The notes: generated from the sequence alone by a model not told the origin. A DNA stretch of 49,212 bases from Bacteroidota bacterium (GCA_013289175.1 JABDAN010000013.1:8998-58209), one strand, 5' to 3'. Shown: positions 24,401 to 32,169, numbered from the stretch's first letter. Program-made: numbers and translations.

Positions 24401-24816
24401 GTATAAACATAGTTGCAGACAAATGCAATACCATACACGCCCACATTGCTACAATCATTTATCTGAAGAAAAGTGAAATTGCTGTTATATACCGGAAGAA
24501 AGAGCATGATCTCGGCATTGCTAACTCCGATCGGCGCTCCGTTTTGTGAAATCCCATTGATCACCATATTGGAGGTCAATGCCGGCAGCGGTGACAGCAA
24601 GGTAATAGTTCTTCCTGCCTGTGAATTGTCGGCAATCGCGAAAATTATGGAGTCCTGTGTAGCAGTTCCATTGGCAGCGCATTGAGTAATCGCATCCCGC
24701 AGGCTTCCCGGTCCGCTGTCGCTATTCGTTGTTACGATGATTGTATTCCCGAAAACAGTGGTTTTCAAAAATACCAAAACGCATAGCAAACAAAGGGTCT
24801 TCAGGACAGGACTCAT
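21496..24816 (-). CDS. Large secreted protein with type IX secretion type B sorting domain
   Basis: An 1106-residue secreted protein. A signal peptide ends near residue 23 (VFG). The next region carries NSDSGPGSLRDAITQ, typical of the start of right-handed parallel beta-helix adhesin/lyase-like repeats, and continues as a helix-like repeat zone to about residue 450. Five tandem Ig/SprB-like modules of about 84 residues follow (starts near 516, 605, 689, 774 and 857), each with a C-x(3-5)-G-x-I-T motif, a central W or Y, and a GxYxxxxTD-like end. The last ~90 residues are the CHU_C/gliding-motility-associated domain (PNAFSPNGDGHNDLFRL, FNRWGQKVFE, GWDGTMNG, GNYVYLIRY), the type B signal for type IX secretion and surface attachment. 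Likely a surface adhesin or structural protein; the ligand is unknown. Confidence 0.92.
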   Translation of the reverse strand: MSPVLKTLCLLCVLVFLKTTVFGNTIIVTTNSDSGPGSLRDAITQCAANGTATQDSIIFAIADNSQAGRTITLLSPLPALTSNMVINGISQNGAPIGVSNAEIMLFLPVYNSNFTFLQINDCSNVGVYGIAFVCNYVYTGWQNYYVYGISYLRCHNLQIGRPGAGNYLLGCSYSIFSNTGRYGANVLADTSRALTIQSNIVGLDMNGGFSNTYQGQQVPVMWESLVILNTADIFLGGDDPAEGNTIVFGLNYPGYSFTGYNIDIETDMNLNNGIMTIKNNKFGTRADGTLDPNFTSVPVSIYILGAQSDYDLHFTDNILQGELDITYIGKYFFVQGNTIYNPRINTVYDCGITLVGNNGGGLIGGLLPGQSNTIYNNYTDTLYYFNTIAPWVASIRFDLQSHATLLNNITTCNKYYNSSYLDDENNGNLLGNAFVRVDSTGVNYVKGKATPNTRIDIYLDDDCPACEGKSYLGFTMSNADSSWLYTGVFNSTVVATSTAGNGQTSMFSMPTITDYYVKIKQPGCGMHNGFIKGLLVAGGDHYKWHYMSQVNGNWRDSIVATTIDLVNAGPGLYFFDAWLGQTCRSYYLQYQLTDQTPKLDTSAITINNPGCGKFNGSITNISPSTTQDIKISWINSNRVVVGNQADLINVGPGKYKLIMTDTISNCADSSFFYNLVNQSGPSLDINNVQITNATCRSATGSITGIQFSNITGTPVYLWYDSQNRIVGNSADLTNVTGGIYYMKFKDQGACDTIATPVFTVGSIGLIQINTSLKIVTGTKCLVPNGGITNITISNADTYIWIDTVTRNIVSQNQNLTDAQSGYYKLIVNNSFGCSDSTASFLVPQGVAPPLINIGSAIISPNACMLTNGSITGVAVQGSSPFDYEWLNASGLLVGKSNDLTNMPEGSYYLEVTDKNGCSDTSGLFQINDTILTPAPPAYQDQVVAKGTSAKLEISDPPDGTYQLFATIDFPSPDQENTSGSFTTSQLFEDTTVYVIYKKGTCSSPFSPVHITVIAALTITMPNAFSPNGDGHNDLFRLKYPSLVQSFQITIFNRWGQKVFEAKDAAKGWDGTMNGMDQPVGNYVYLIRYTNLLGETKSLSGCVILIR

Positions 24817-25317
24817 AGCAGTACGTTAAAAATAACGACCTGCCGCGGCTTTTGCAATTTGTCAGCAACATATTTTGCAAGATTCAACAGACATTTTTAT
24901 AAATCCTACATTGTACAACAAAAACCGGTAGTTTTCCTTAGTATCCCTGAGTTTTTGAGTTTTCATAATATCGGAAAGTATCGTCGTGTATCAATAGGTA
25001 TTAAGCCATATCATTGCTCCCCATAATCTCACCACTACATATAAACCCTTAGTTGAAATAGAAATTCGAACTAGATCAATCCAACCATTAAATATTTGAA
25101 TGCTTAGGCAAAACTTATAATAATTGTTGAATTATACCAGAGATCAAAAATTACTATGGGAAACGCAATCCATAGGAAATTTTAGTTCAAATTTTTTATT
25201 ATCTAACCAACAACTTTAAAAAATTATTTCTTGAAAGAACTTTTGAAAAGAAATAACATTGAATGGTAAAAAGCTCTTTGCTTTACTGCTAAAAATCTGC
25301 TGGTAAATTATAGGCAA
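24817..25317. other. Intergenic region upstream of the T9SS cargo gene
   Basis: About 500 A+T-rich bases holding the promoter region of the minus-strand cargo gene and the downstream side of tRNA-Asn. I see no open frame, repeat or clear promoter that I can support. Confidence 0.5.
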
Positions 25318-25345
25318 ATAAAAAAGGTCACCATTGGCGACCCTT
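25318..25345 (-). terminator. Rho-independent terminator after tRNA-Asn
   Basis: Inverted repeat with arms 25326-25332 and 25336-25342 (7 bp including one G-T pair, 3-base loop), followed on the minus strand by a run of six T. It lies about 20 bases downstream of the tRNA 3' end. Confidence 0.75.
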
Positions 25346-25363
25346 TTATGTTTGAATCCTAAG

Positions 25364-25437
25364 CTCCCCCTGCTGGACTTGAACCAGCGACCCTCTGATT
25401 AACAGTCAGATGCTCTAACCAGCTGAGCTAAAGGGGA
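25364..25437 (-). tRNA. tRNA-Asn (anticodon GTT)
   Basis: A 74-base cloverleaf can be folded by eye: acceptor TCCCCTT pairing with AGGGGGA, D-arm TAGCTCAGCTGGTTAGAGC, anticodon stem TCTGA/TCAGA with loop CTGTTAA giving GTT, and T-arm CTGG-TTCAAGT-CCAG. The discriminator base is G, as expected for Asn. CCA is not encoded. The body is almost identical to the tRNA-Met at 28105-28178. Confidence 0.95.
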
Positions 25438-25607
25438 ATCTCCCTATCCGTTTTACGGAAAGGGCTGCAAAAATACGCTTTTTTGGGGTCTGGCAAAATC
25501 AGAATGGAACTAATTTATGCATTTCAGAAGCTTTGGGATCAGTCCCGGCAAACGCCTTGCATCAACTATTGTCACCAGGCAGTATTTACCAAAAGATCCG
25601 TCCTAGT

Positions 25608-26798
25608 TTAGAAATTAAATTCCGTTCGGTAAGGAAAACGCTCCTTATATAATTCCTTTACTTTGGATATTAGTGCTTCCCTAAGGCCGTCGACATTGGA
25701 CCGCTCCGTAGCTGACATAAATACGCAGGTAGACTGCGTTTCTGTCTCCCATCTTTCCTTCAATTCCTTCAACAATTCTTCTTTTGTACTGTGTTCCAGC
25801 CAATCATCGAAATTTAATTCCTCATACCGGTCCATTTTGTTGAATACATAAATGATCGGTTTATCAAAAGCGTTTATTTCCTGAAGGGTTCTGTTCACCA
25901 CGCCCAATTGCTCTTCATACCGGGGATGAGAAATATCCACGATATGCAACAAAAGATCCGATTCACGCACTTCGTCCAGGGTACTTTTAAAGCTTTCAAC
26001 CAGGTGATGCGGTAGTTTTCGGATAAAACCAACGGTATCACTCATTAAGAAAGGAATATTCTCATAAACCAGCTTCCGGGTAGTGGTGTCTAGCGTAGCA
26101 AACAACTTGTTTTCTGCAAACACCTCACTTTTGCTCAAGAGATTCATCAGGGTCGATTTGCCTACATTGGTATATCCCACCAGGGCTACCCGGACCAGTT
26201 CACCCCTTTCCTTGCGTTGTGTGGCCGCCTGTTTATCAATTTCCTTGAGTTTTTTTCGCAACAGGGTGATCTTATCCCGTACAATTCTTCGGTCTGTTTC
26301 AATTTCTGTTTCCCCAGGACCCCGGGTTCCAATGCCCCCTCCCAGTCTTTCCAGATGTTTCCACATTCCTCGCAGGCGGGGAAGCAGGTACTGGTATTGA
26401 GCCAGTTCCACCTGCAAACGTGCCTGGGCAGTTTTGGCTCGTCGGGCAAAAATGTCCAAGATGAGGTCAGAACGGTCGATGGTTTTACAGTCCAGCACTT
26501 TTTCGATGTTGGTAATCTGGGATCCCGACAACTCATCGTCAAAAATCACCACGCGGATGTCTTTCCCCTGTATATAGGTTTTTATTTCCTCCAATTTACC
26601 CTTGCCAATAAAGGTTTTGGGATCGGGATGAGCCAGTTTCTGCACGAATTTCTTCTGTGTCTTTGCCCCGGCGGTTTCGGCCAGAAAAGCCAGTTCTTCG
26701 AGGTATTCCGTTACCTGTTGTTCAGTTTGGTCCTGTTGCATAACTGCAACTAAAACAGCCTTTTCCTCCGGCTGCATGATGTGTCGCTCTACTGCCAA
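25608..26798 (-). CDS. hflX: GTPase HflX
   Basis: A ribosome-associated GTPase of 396 residues. The N-terminal HflX domain is followed by a coiled coil and the signature GGGIGTRGPGETEIETDRR, then a TRAFAC GTPase domain with G1 GYTNVGKST (about residue 208), the threonine-rich switch I TLDTTTR, G3 DTVGF and G4 NKMD. HflX splits stalled ribosomes and responds to stress. The start used is a TTG at 26798, giving VERHIMQPEEKAVLVAV, which agrees with the N-terminal pattern of relatives; an ATG at 26777 is the alternative and would shorten the protein by seven residues. A possible promoter lies 15-50 bases upstream. It is followed by the tRNA-Asn gene on the same strand. Confidence 0.96.
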   Translation of the reverse strand: MAVERHIMQPEEKAVLVAVMQQDQTEQQVTEYLEELAFLAETAGAKTQKKFVQKLAHPDPKTFIGKGKLEEIKTYIQGKDIRVVIFDDELSGSQITNIEKVLDCKTIDRSDLILDIFARRAKTAQARLQVELAQYQYLLPRLRGMWKHLERLGGGIGTRGPGETEIETDRRIVRDKITLLRKKLKEIDKQAATQRKERGELVRVALVGYTNVGKSTLMNLLSKSEVFAENKLFATLDTTTRKLVYENIPFLMSDTVGFIRKLPHHLVESFKSTLDEVRESDLLLHIVDISHPRYEEQLGVVNRTLQEINAFDKPIIYVFNKMDRYEELNFDDWLEHSTKEELLKELKERWETETQSTCVFMSATERSNVDGLREALISKVKELYKERFPYRTEFNF

Positions 26799-26814
26799 AT
26801 CCTTGTAATTTGTC

Positions 26815-26848
26815 TAAAGATAAGATGGATCTGTTTGGCGTTCGCCAA
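26815..26848 (-). promoter_or_regulatory. Possible hflX promoter overlapping an inverted repeat
   Basis: On the minus strand TATCTTTA (26822-26815) differs by one base from the TAnnTTTG -7 element of Bacteroidota, with TTG at 26848-26846, 23 bases further up. The inverted repeat TTGGCGTTCGCCAA (26835-26848) overlaps the upstream element and could be an operator. Weak evidence. Confidence 0.3.
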
Positions 26849-26868
26849 TTGAATTAAGTCGGGAAAAC

Positions 26869-27657
26869 CTATAGTCCGCTCAGTACAATACCGATGGAAT
26901 AAGGATTAACCGTCGGTCCGGCTCCGCTACGGATCAAAGGAGTCAACTGATAGGTTCCGAAAACTCCGATAAAACCCCAGCTGACCCGGGCGGTTGAAAC
27001 CAAACGGGGACCGTTGAAATAGTTGGTGGAGCTTTGTTTTTCGATGTAAGGATTGATGATCACGTTGGCCTGGTTCTCCAGATCCTTTCCTTTGGTATAA
27101 GCACTGAGCAATATACCGGCCTTGATTCCCAGGGCAATTTTCCAGCTTTTGTTGGTATTCTCCGGGTGGAAGGCGTATCTCAATTCGATGGGTACATCCA
27201 GGTTGGTTAAAACGAGTTTGTATTTTTTAAAATGATCTGAATTGGCGGTACTGGTGAAAGCCAGCGTTTGGTTTCCAGCAATGGCCACTCCCACATTGGT
27301 ATCGTGAAAGAAGATATTGCTCGCATCAATACCGATCCCCGCGCCCACACTGAAATGAGGGTCACTTTTGAATGGAAAATCATACATGAAATACATGGCA
27401 AATCCCCTGGAAAAACCCGACGTATTCATAGAATCCGTTTTCCCAACCCAGTTGTCGTAACTGAATTCGATCATAAAATGGTCATTGGGACGGTTGGCCA
27501 AATTCAGAGAAGAATATGTGACTTTCTCAACCTTTATTGTAGTAGTGGTATCATTTCCGGAAATAACCTTCTTGATTTTCAACTTGGTGCTATCGACCTG
27601 GGCTAAAACAGCATGACCCATAAAAACCAGCAATGCCATGCTAAGGAGCTTCTTCAT
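26869..27657 (-). CDS. Outer-membrane beta-barrel protein of unknown function
   Basis: A 262-residue protein with a clear signal peptide (MKKLLSMALLVFMGHAVLAQ). After a short polar region, alternating hydrophobic strands appear throughout: FMIEFSYDNWVG, GFAMYFMYDFPF, FSVGAGIGIDASNIFF, LDVPIELRYAF, WKIALGIKAGILLSAYTKG, ARVSWGFIGVFGTYQLTPLI, ending SIGIVLSGL. This is the porin-family/OMP_b-brl-like pattern common in Bacteroidota, with VPIELRY a typical inner strand. It would sit in the outer membrane. It lies 70 bases upstream of hflX on the same strand. No specific function can be assigned. Confidence 0.8.
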   Translation of the reverse strand: MKKLLSMALLVFMGHAVLAQVDSTKLKIKKVISGNDTTTTIKVEKVTYSSLNLANRPNDHFMIEFSYDNWVGKTDSMNTSGFSRGFAMYFMYDFPFKSDPHFSVGAGIGIDASNIFFHDTNVGVAIAGNQTLAFTSTANSDHFKKYKLVLTNLDVPIELRYAFHPENTNKSWKIALGIKAGILLSAYTKGKDLENQANVIINPYIEKQSSTNYFNGPRLVSTARVSWGFIGVFGTYQLTPLIRSGAGPTVNPYSIGIVLSGL

Positions 27658-27720
27658 ATTTTCAATTGAGTGACAAATGTATTTGCCTTGAGGTTAATAA
27701 AAGGTTAAAGCAATCATCAA

Positions 27721-27752
27721 AAAAGGCTCATAGCCTTGGCTGTGAGCCTTTT
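27721..27752 (-). terminator. Strong hairpin terminator
   Basis: A perfect 10-base inverted repeat AAAAGGCTCA/TGAGCCTTTT (27721-27730 and 27743-27752) whose loop contains a further AGCC/GGCT pairing. On the minus strand it is followed by seven T in a row, so it should stop minus-strand transcription before the barrel-protein gene. The plus direction has only four T. It implies a minus-strand transcript arriving from 27753-28063. Confidence 0.75.
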
Positions 27753-28042
27753 CCTGAAATATAATCGTGCGCAAAAGTATGGAAATTGTCGACCATTAAG
27801 AACCCCTTTTTGATTACTAGAAAAACCCGTGGAATAACTCCTTTGACTTTTAATTTTCTACTTAAAAAAAATAAAAGCGTATATGCCATACCGGCAAATT
27901 CTAAAAACGGTTGATCTGATCTTACCGGATGAAGTCGCAGTTCTTCGCGGAAAAATTGTTCCCCTGATTTTAAAACCCGGTGCCGTTTCAAAAACTCGCT
28001 ATCCGGCTTACTCAAACGGGTTCGATTGGGTAATTCAGCCAT
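27728..28042 (-). CDS. Doubtful small ORF between two terminators
   Basis: A possible 104-residue protein, ATG at 28042. The first half is charged and protein-like (RLSKPDSEFLKRHRVLKSGE), but the second half reads into the hairpin of the terminator at 27721-27752, where its stop codon lies, which is unusual for a real gene. I do not recognise a family. On the opposite strand a 59-codon frame (27883-28062, starting MPYRQILKTVDLILPDEVA) also has reasonable codon use, so the coding strand is not certain. The terminator direction favours a minus-strand transcript. If real, the gene sits between tRNA-Met and the barrel-protein gene. Confidence 0.3.
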   Translation of the reverse strand: MAELPNRTRLSKPDSEFLKRHRVLKSGEQFFREELRLHPVRSDQPFLEFAGMAYTLLFFLSRKLKVKGVIPRVFLVIKKGFLMVDNFHTFAHDYISGKGSQPRL

Positions 28043-28063
28043 GTCTACTTAGGGAAAAATAAA

Positions 28064-28095
28064 AAGCACTTATAGAAATTGCTTCTTAAGTGCTT
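28064..28095 (-). terminator. Rho-independent terminator after tRNA-Met
   Basis: Nine-base inverted repeat AAGCACTTA/TAAGTGCTT (28064-28072 and 28087-28095) with a 14-base loop, followed on the minus strand by TTTATTTTT. It starts 10 bases downstream of the tRNA 3' end. Confidence 0.8.
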
Positions 28096-28104
28096 GATTT
28101 TCAG

Positions 28105-28178
28105 TGGACCCTGCTGGGCTTGAACCAGCGACCCTCTGATTATGAGTCAGATGCTCTAACCAGCTGAGCTAAGGGTCC
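28105..28178 (-). tRNA. tRNA-Met (anticodon CAT, elongator type)
   Basis: A 74-base cloverleaf: acceptor GGACCCT pairing with AGGGTCC, D-arm TAGCTCAGCTGGTTAGAGC, anticodon stem TCTGA/TCAGA with loop CTCATAA giving CAT, T-arm CTGG-TTCAAGC-CCAG, discriminator A. The paired first acceptor base argues against an initiator tRNA. A CAT anticodon can also belong to lysidine-modified tRNA-Ile2; the shared body with tRNA-Asn does not settle this. Confidence 0.9.
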
Positions 28179-28335
28179 CGCCTTTTCAGGCAGTTGCAAA
28201 AATATAGATTTCAGCGCCAGAAACTAAAATATAATCGTTCTATTCCCTGAGCATGCAGCAAACAATTGCTAAAAATGATCTAATGATATATCGGTATATT
28301 CGGTAACTTGTCTGACGCTTGCTTAATTCGACCTA

Positions 28336-28932
28336 ATGCCTACGATTGCTTCTCAGAGACTTCTTTACCTTCAAAAAAGGATAAGCCGGAACGACGACCA
28401 ACTGGCATACAAGGAATTGTTCACCACCCTATATCCCTCCTTGTTTCATTTCGTTAGTGGTATCCTCAAATTTCGCCAGCCGGCTGAAGAAATAGTGTCA
28501 GATCTTTTTATTAAAATTTGGGAAAAAAGAAAAACCCTGGAAGAAATCCGCAATATCCGGGTATACTGTTTTGTCGCAGCCCGTCACCTGTGTATCAATC
28601 AGCTGGAAAAGCAAAAAAGACAACAGATCCTCAATATCGAAGACTATAAAAGCCAGCTTCTGCATTCCGCTCCGGATCCGGAAGAACGAATGATCAGTGT
28701 CGAAATGATCCGTCGCATCCAGAGTGTGGTCGAATCCCTGCCTCCCCGTTGCAAAATGTGTTTCAAACTGGTAAAGGAACACGGTTTCACCTACAAGGAA
28801 GCTGCAGAAATTTTAATGGTTTCTGAAAAAACGATCGAAAATCAACTGGCCATTGCACTGAAGAAAATCTCTGCATCCATCCAGTTTGATATATCCCGCA
28901 GCATCCCCGTTATTGTGGGCTATTCGGCTTAG
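28336..28932 (+). CDS. ECF-type RNA polymerase sigma factor (Bacteroidota sigma-70 family)
   Basis: A 198-residue sigma factor. Region 2 is seen as AYKELFTTLYPSLFHFVSGIL followed by AEEIVSDLFIKIWEKRKTLEEIRNIRVYCFVAARHLCINQL, and region 4 as ESLPPRCKMCFKLVKEHGFTYKEAAEILMVSEKTIENQLAIALKKI, which is the standard ECF -35 recognition helix-turn-helix. In Bacteroidota such factors usually pair with a FecR-like anti-sigma factor and a SusC/SusD pair. Neither is present here; instead a run of glycan-acting genes starts 63 bases downstream, so control of that locus is plausible but unproven. The ATG at 28336 gives a full-length protein. Confidence 0.93.
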   Translation: MPTIASQRLLYLQKRISRNDDQLAYKELFTTLYPSLFHFVSGILKFRQPAEEIVSDLFIKIWEKRKTLEEIRNIRVYCFVAARHLCINQLEKQKRQQILNIEDYKSQLLHSAPDPEERMISVEMIRRIQSVVESLPPRCKMCFKLVKEHGFTYKEAAEILMVSEKTIENQLAIALKKISASIQFDISRSIPVIVGYSA

Positions 28933-28995
28933 ATTTTATTTATCATGTATTTGGGGGTAAGCTTCAAAAATACTGTCCTCCGTCTGATTCTCATT

Positions 28996-30354
28996 ATGAA
29001 GTATCTGTCGTCCAGCAAAAGATTTCTCTTTGGTATTATCCTTTTATTCTCCCTTTCCTTGTCGGCTCAGCCAACCGGGACGGCTGAGGCAAAAAAAACC
29101 AGGGAACAGAAGGAAAACCTGGTCTCCGATAGCTCGCTGCTGGACCTGGTACAGAAACAAACCTTTCGTTATTTCTGGGATTTTGCCCATCCGGTCAGCG
29201 GGCTGGCCCGCGAACGCAGCGAAGGAAACGTTGGGGATGGCGATGAAGTGGTGACTACCGGAGGCAGCGGATTCGGAGTGATGGCCATCATCGTCGCCAC
29301 AGAGCGCCATTGGATTACCCGGGATTCTGCCGTAAAACATTTATTAAAATCCGTAAACTTTTTGTTGAAAGCCGACAGCTATCACGGCATATTCCCGCAC
29401 TGGCTCAATGGAGCCACCGGCAAAACGATTCCTTTTTCGCGCAAAGACGATGGAGGCGATGTGGTCGAAACAGCCTACCTATTTGAGGGCTTGTTCTGTG
29501 TGCGTCAATATTTCAACCAGCAAACGCCACTGGAAATCCAACTCAGAAAAAAAATCAACTGGCTTTGGACCCAAGCCGAGTGGAGCTGGCACCAGCGCGA
29601 CATGGGCAATGCTTATTTCTGGCATTGGAGCCCCAACAACGGATGGAGTATGAACAATGAACTGCGCGGATGGAACGAATGTCTGATTGCTTATGTGCTG
29701 GGCGCATCTTCGCCTACTTATCCCATTTCGGAAAATGTGTATCGGAAGTGCTGGGCGGAAAGCAATCATTTTTTGAATGGACGGGAATATTACGGTATCA
29801 AACTACCGCTCGGATACCCTTTTGGAGGACCCCTTTTCTTTACCCACTACAGTTTCATGGGACTCAATCCGCACGGCCTAAAAGATGTATATGCTGACTA
29901 CTGGGAACAGAATCAAAATCATACCCTGATCAATTATAAACATTGTGTACTCAATCCAAACCATTTCAAAGGGTATGGAGAAAACTGTTGGGGACTCTCA
30001 GCCAGTGATAATTTTGAAGGATATGGTGCCCAGTCTCCCGACAACGACAATGGCACCATCAGTCCTACGGCAGCACTTTCCTCTTTTCCTTATACGCCCG
30101 AAGAATCCATGAAAGCGCTAAAACATTTCTACTACGACCTGGGAGAAAGGATCTGGGGAGCTTATGGATTTTTAGATGCCTTCAACGAGACTAAAAACTG
30201 GTATGCCAAAAGTTATCTGGCTATAGACGAAGGTCCCATCGTTGTCATGATTGAAAACTACAGGAGCGGCCTGCTATGGAATCTTTTTATGAGTTCTCCG
30301 GAAATAAAAACCGGATTAAATAAATTGAGGTTTGAAAGTTCGGTTAAAAATTAA
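28996..30354 (+). CDS. Secreted COG5368/PF10091 glucoamylase-family protein, GH144-like
   Basis: A 452-residue secreted glycoside hydrolase. The ATG at 28996 is chosen over one at 28945 since it precedes a standard signal peptide ending LSAQ. The mature protein begins with LLDLVQKQTFRYFWDFAHPVSGLARERS, then GGSGFGVMAIIVATERHWI, LPLGYPFGGPLFFTHYSFMG, YGENCWGLSASD and WGAYGFLDAFN, all features of the (alpha/alpha)6 glycoamylase-type family, which includes GH144 endo-beta-1,2-glucanases first described from Chitinophaga. Acidic residues in FRYFWDF and in the late DEGP region could be catalytic. It heads a four-gene cluster with GH43-like, SGNH and GH3 genes. Beta-1,2-glucan as substrate is an inference from this pairing with GH3. 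Confidence 0.88.
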   Translation: MKYLSSSKRFLFGIILLFSLSLSAQPTGTAEAKKTREQKENLVSDSSLLDLVQKQTFRYFWDFAHPVSGLARERSEGNVGDGDEVVTTGGSGFGVMAIIVATERHWITRDSAVKHLLKSVNFLLKADSYHGIFPHWLNGATGKTIPFSRKDDGGDVVETAYLFEGLFCVRQYFNQQTPLEIQLRKKINWLWTQAEWSWHQRDMGNAYFWHWSPNNGWSMNNELRGWNECLIAYVLGASSPTYPISENVYRKCWAESNHFLNGREYYGIKLPLGYPFGGPLFFTHYSFMGLNPHGLKDVYADYWEQNQNHTLINYKHCVLNPNHFKGYGENCWGLSASDNFEGYGAQSPDNDNGTISPTAALSSFPYTPEESMKALKHFYYDLGERIWGAYGFLDAFNETKNWYAKSYLAIDEGPIVVMIENYRSGLLWNLFMSSPEIKTGLNKLRFESSVKN

Positions 30355-30402
30355 TCCCATTTCGGTAATAGTCAAGTTGCATGCAACGATAATACGATCT
30401 AC

Positions 30403-32169
30403 ATGAAGAAGCGTGCGGTGCTTACGTTTTGCTTGATTCATTTCTTATGCTGGACAAATGCACAGCAGAAAACCTATTGCAATCCGCTCAACCTGGACTA
30501 CGGTTATACCCCCATTCCAAACTTTTCTGAATCCGGCCGTCACCGGGCAACTGCTGATCCGGTCATCACGATGTATAAGGGTGACTACTATCTTTTTTCC
30601 ACCAACCAATGGGGGTATTGGTGGAGCCATGACATGCTGAACTGGCATTTTATCAAACGCTCTTTTTTGAAACCCTGGCACCATGTCTACGATGATCTCT
30701 GCGCACCGGCGACCCTGGTACTGGGAGACAGCTTGCTGGTTATCGGATCTACCTATACCAAGAATTTTCCGCTGTGGGTGAGCACCCATCCCAAGGAAGG
30801 CCAGTGGAAAGAGGCCGTGGATTCCTTTCAGGCAGGGGCCTGGGATCCGGCCCTTTTTCTCGACGACGACGGAAGGATATTTCTTTATCACGGTTCCAGC
30901 AATTCGTTCCCTTTGTATGGATGGGAAATTGACCGCAAGACCCTGCAACCCATCGGTGAACACAAAGAGCTGATCAAATTGCACGATGATATTCACGGAT
31001 GGGAGCGTTTTGGAGAATACAACGACAATAACTTTCTCAATCCATTTATCGAAGGTGCCTGGATGAACAAATACCACGGAAAATATTACCTGCAATACGG
31101 CGGGCCGGGCACAGAGATGAGTGGTTACGGCGATGGAGTGTATGTGGGGGATCATCCCATGGGGCCGTTCACTTATCAGGCGAGCAATCCTTTTTCCTAC
31201 AAACCCGGTGGTTTTGCCCGCGGTGCAGGTCACGGCTCCACCTATCAGGACCCTTACGGAAAATGGTGGCATATTTCCACGATGGTCGTCAATATGAAAA
31301 ATAATTTTGAAAGGAGAATCGGTATCTGGCCGGCGGGTTTTGATTCCGACGACATATTGTTTTCCAATACATCATTTGGAGATTATCCGCACTATCTACC
31401 TTCGGAAAAAAAAGATCATCTCACCGGAAATTTCACTGGTTGGATGTTGTTGAACTATAATAAACCTGTATTGGTTTCTTCCACGCTTGGTGCATTTTCG
31501 GCCAACAACGCCGTGGATGAAAATATCCGGACCTACTGGAGCGCCGCAACTGCCCATGCGCACGAATGGATTCAGTCGGATCTGGGAAATATCAGTACGG
31601 TTTATGCCGTTCAAATTAATTATGCCGACCAGGATGTGGATTCCAGTTTTCTGGGTAAGATCAGCGGCATTTATACCCAGTATATCCTTTGGGAATCTTC
31701 CGATGGCAAAACTTGGAAAATCCTGGTGGACAAAAGTCACAATCAAACCGACGTTCCCCACGACTATATCGAATTAAGCCAATCCGTGCGAACCCGTTAC
31801 CTGAAACTGGAAAATATTCATATGCCAACCGGAAAATTTGCGGTAAGCGGATTCAGGGTTTTTGGAAAAGGCTCGGGCCCCCGTCCCGACAGCGTTCAAC
31901 ATTTTATCATTTTGCGCAGTGAAAACGATCCCCGCAATGCCTTGATCAAGTGGTTTACGGTGAATACAGCTACCGGATATAATATTTATTGGGGCACCCA
32001 GCCTGAAAAGCTGTACAACAACGTGATGATCTACGACGACAATCAATACTATTTTAAACCCATGGATAAGAACAGAACCTATTATTTCTCCATTGAAGCC
32101 TTTAACGAAAATGGCATTTCTGAAAGAACGCAGCCCCTGGAAGTAAAAGCATTGGAACAACCCCGTTGA
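30403..32169 (+). CDS. Secreted GH43-like glycoside hydrolase with F5/8 C (CBM32-like) and fibronectin III domains
   Basis: A 588-residue secreted enzyme with signal peptide ending TNAQ. Residues about 25-330 form a five-bladed propeller with the GH43-type acidic triad visible: Asp52 in ATADPVI (general base), Asp148 in AWDPALF (pKa modulator) and Glu217 in FIEGAW (general acid). Residues about 350-480 are a discoidin/F5-8C domain (ANNAVDENIRTYWSA, EWIQSDLGNISTVYAVQINY, RTRYLKLENI). Residues about 490-580 are a fibronectin III-like module (ALIKWFTVNTATGYNIYWG, RTYYFSIEAFNENGIS). It would act outside the cytoplasm on a plant- or fungus-type glycan. A 12-base palindrome GTTGCATGCAAC lies at 30376-30387 just before the gene. 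Exact GH43 subfamily and linkage are not determined. Confidence 0.88.
   Translation: MKKRAVLTFCLIHFLCWTNAQQKTYCNPLNLDYGYTPIPNFSESGRHRATADPVITMYKGDYYLFSTNQWGYWWSHDMLNWHFIKRSFLKPWHHVYDDLCAPATLVLGDSLLVIGSTYTKNFPLWVSTHPKEGQWKEAVDSFQAGAWDPALFLDDDGRIFLYHGSSNSFPLYGWEIDRKTLQPIGEHKELIKLHDDIHGWERFGEYNDNNFLNPFIEGAWMNKYHGKYYLQYGGPGTEMSGYGDGVYVGDHPMGPFTYQASNPFSYKPGGFARGAGHGSTYQDPYGKWWHISTMVVNMKNNFERRIGIWPAGFDSDDILFSNTSFGDYPHYLPSEKKDHLTGNFTGWMLLNYNKPVLVSSTLGAFSANNAVDENIRTYWSAATAHAHEWIQSDLGNISTVYAVQINYADQDVDSSFLGKISGIYTQYILWESSDGKTWKILVDKSHNQTDVPHDYIELSQSVRTRYLKLENIHMPTGKFAVSGFRVFGKGSGPRPDSVQHFIILRSENDPRNALIKWFTVNTATGYNIYWGTQPEKLYNNVMIYDDNQYYFKPMDKNRTYYFSIEAFNENGISERTQPLEVKALEQPR

Noticed and set aside
26217..26753. 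A 178-codon plus-strand frame opposite hflX
   Set aside because: Antisense shadow of hflX, which has all GTPase motifs on the other strand.
30445..31272. A 275-codon minus-strand frame opposite the GH43-like gene
   Set aside because: Antisense to a protein with a recognisable catalytic triad and signal peptide; no domain in the shadow.
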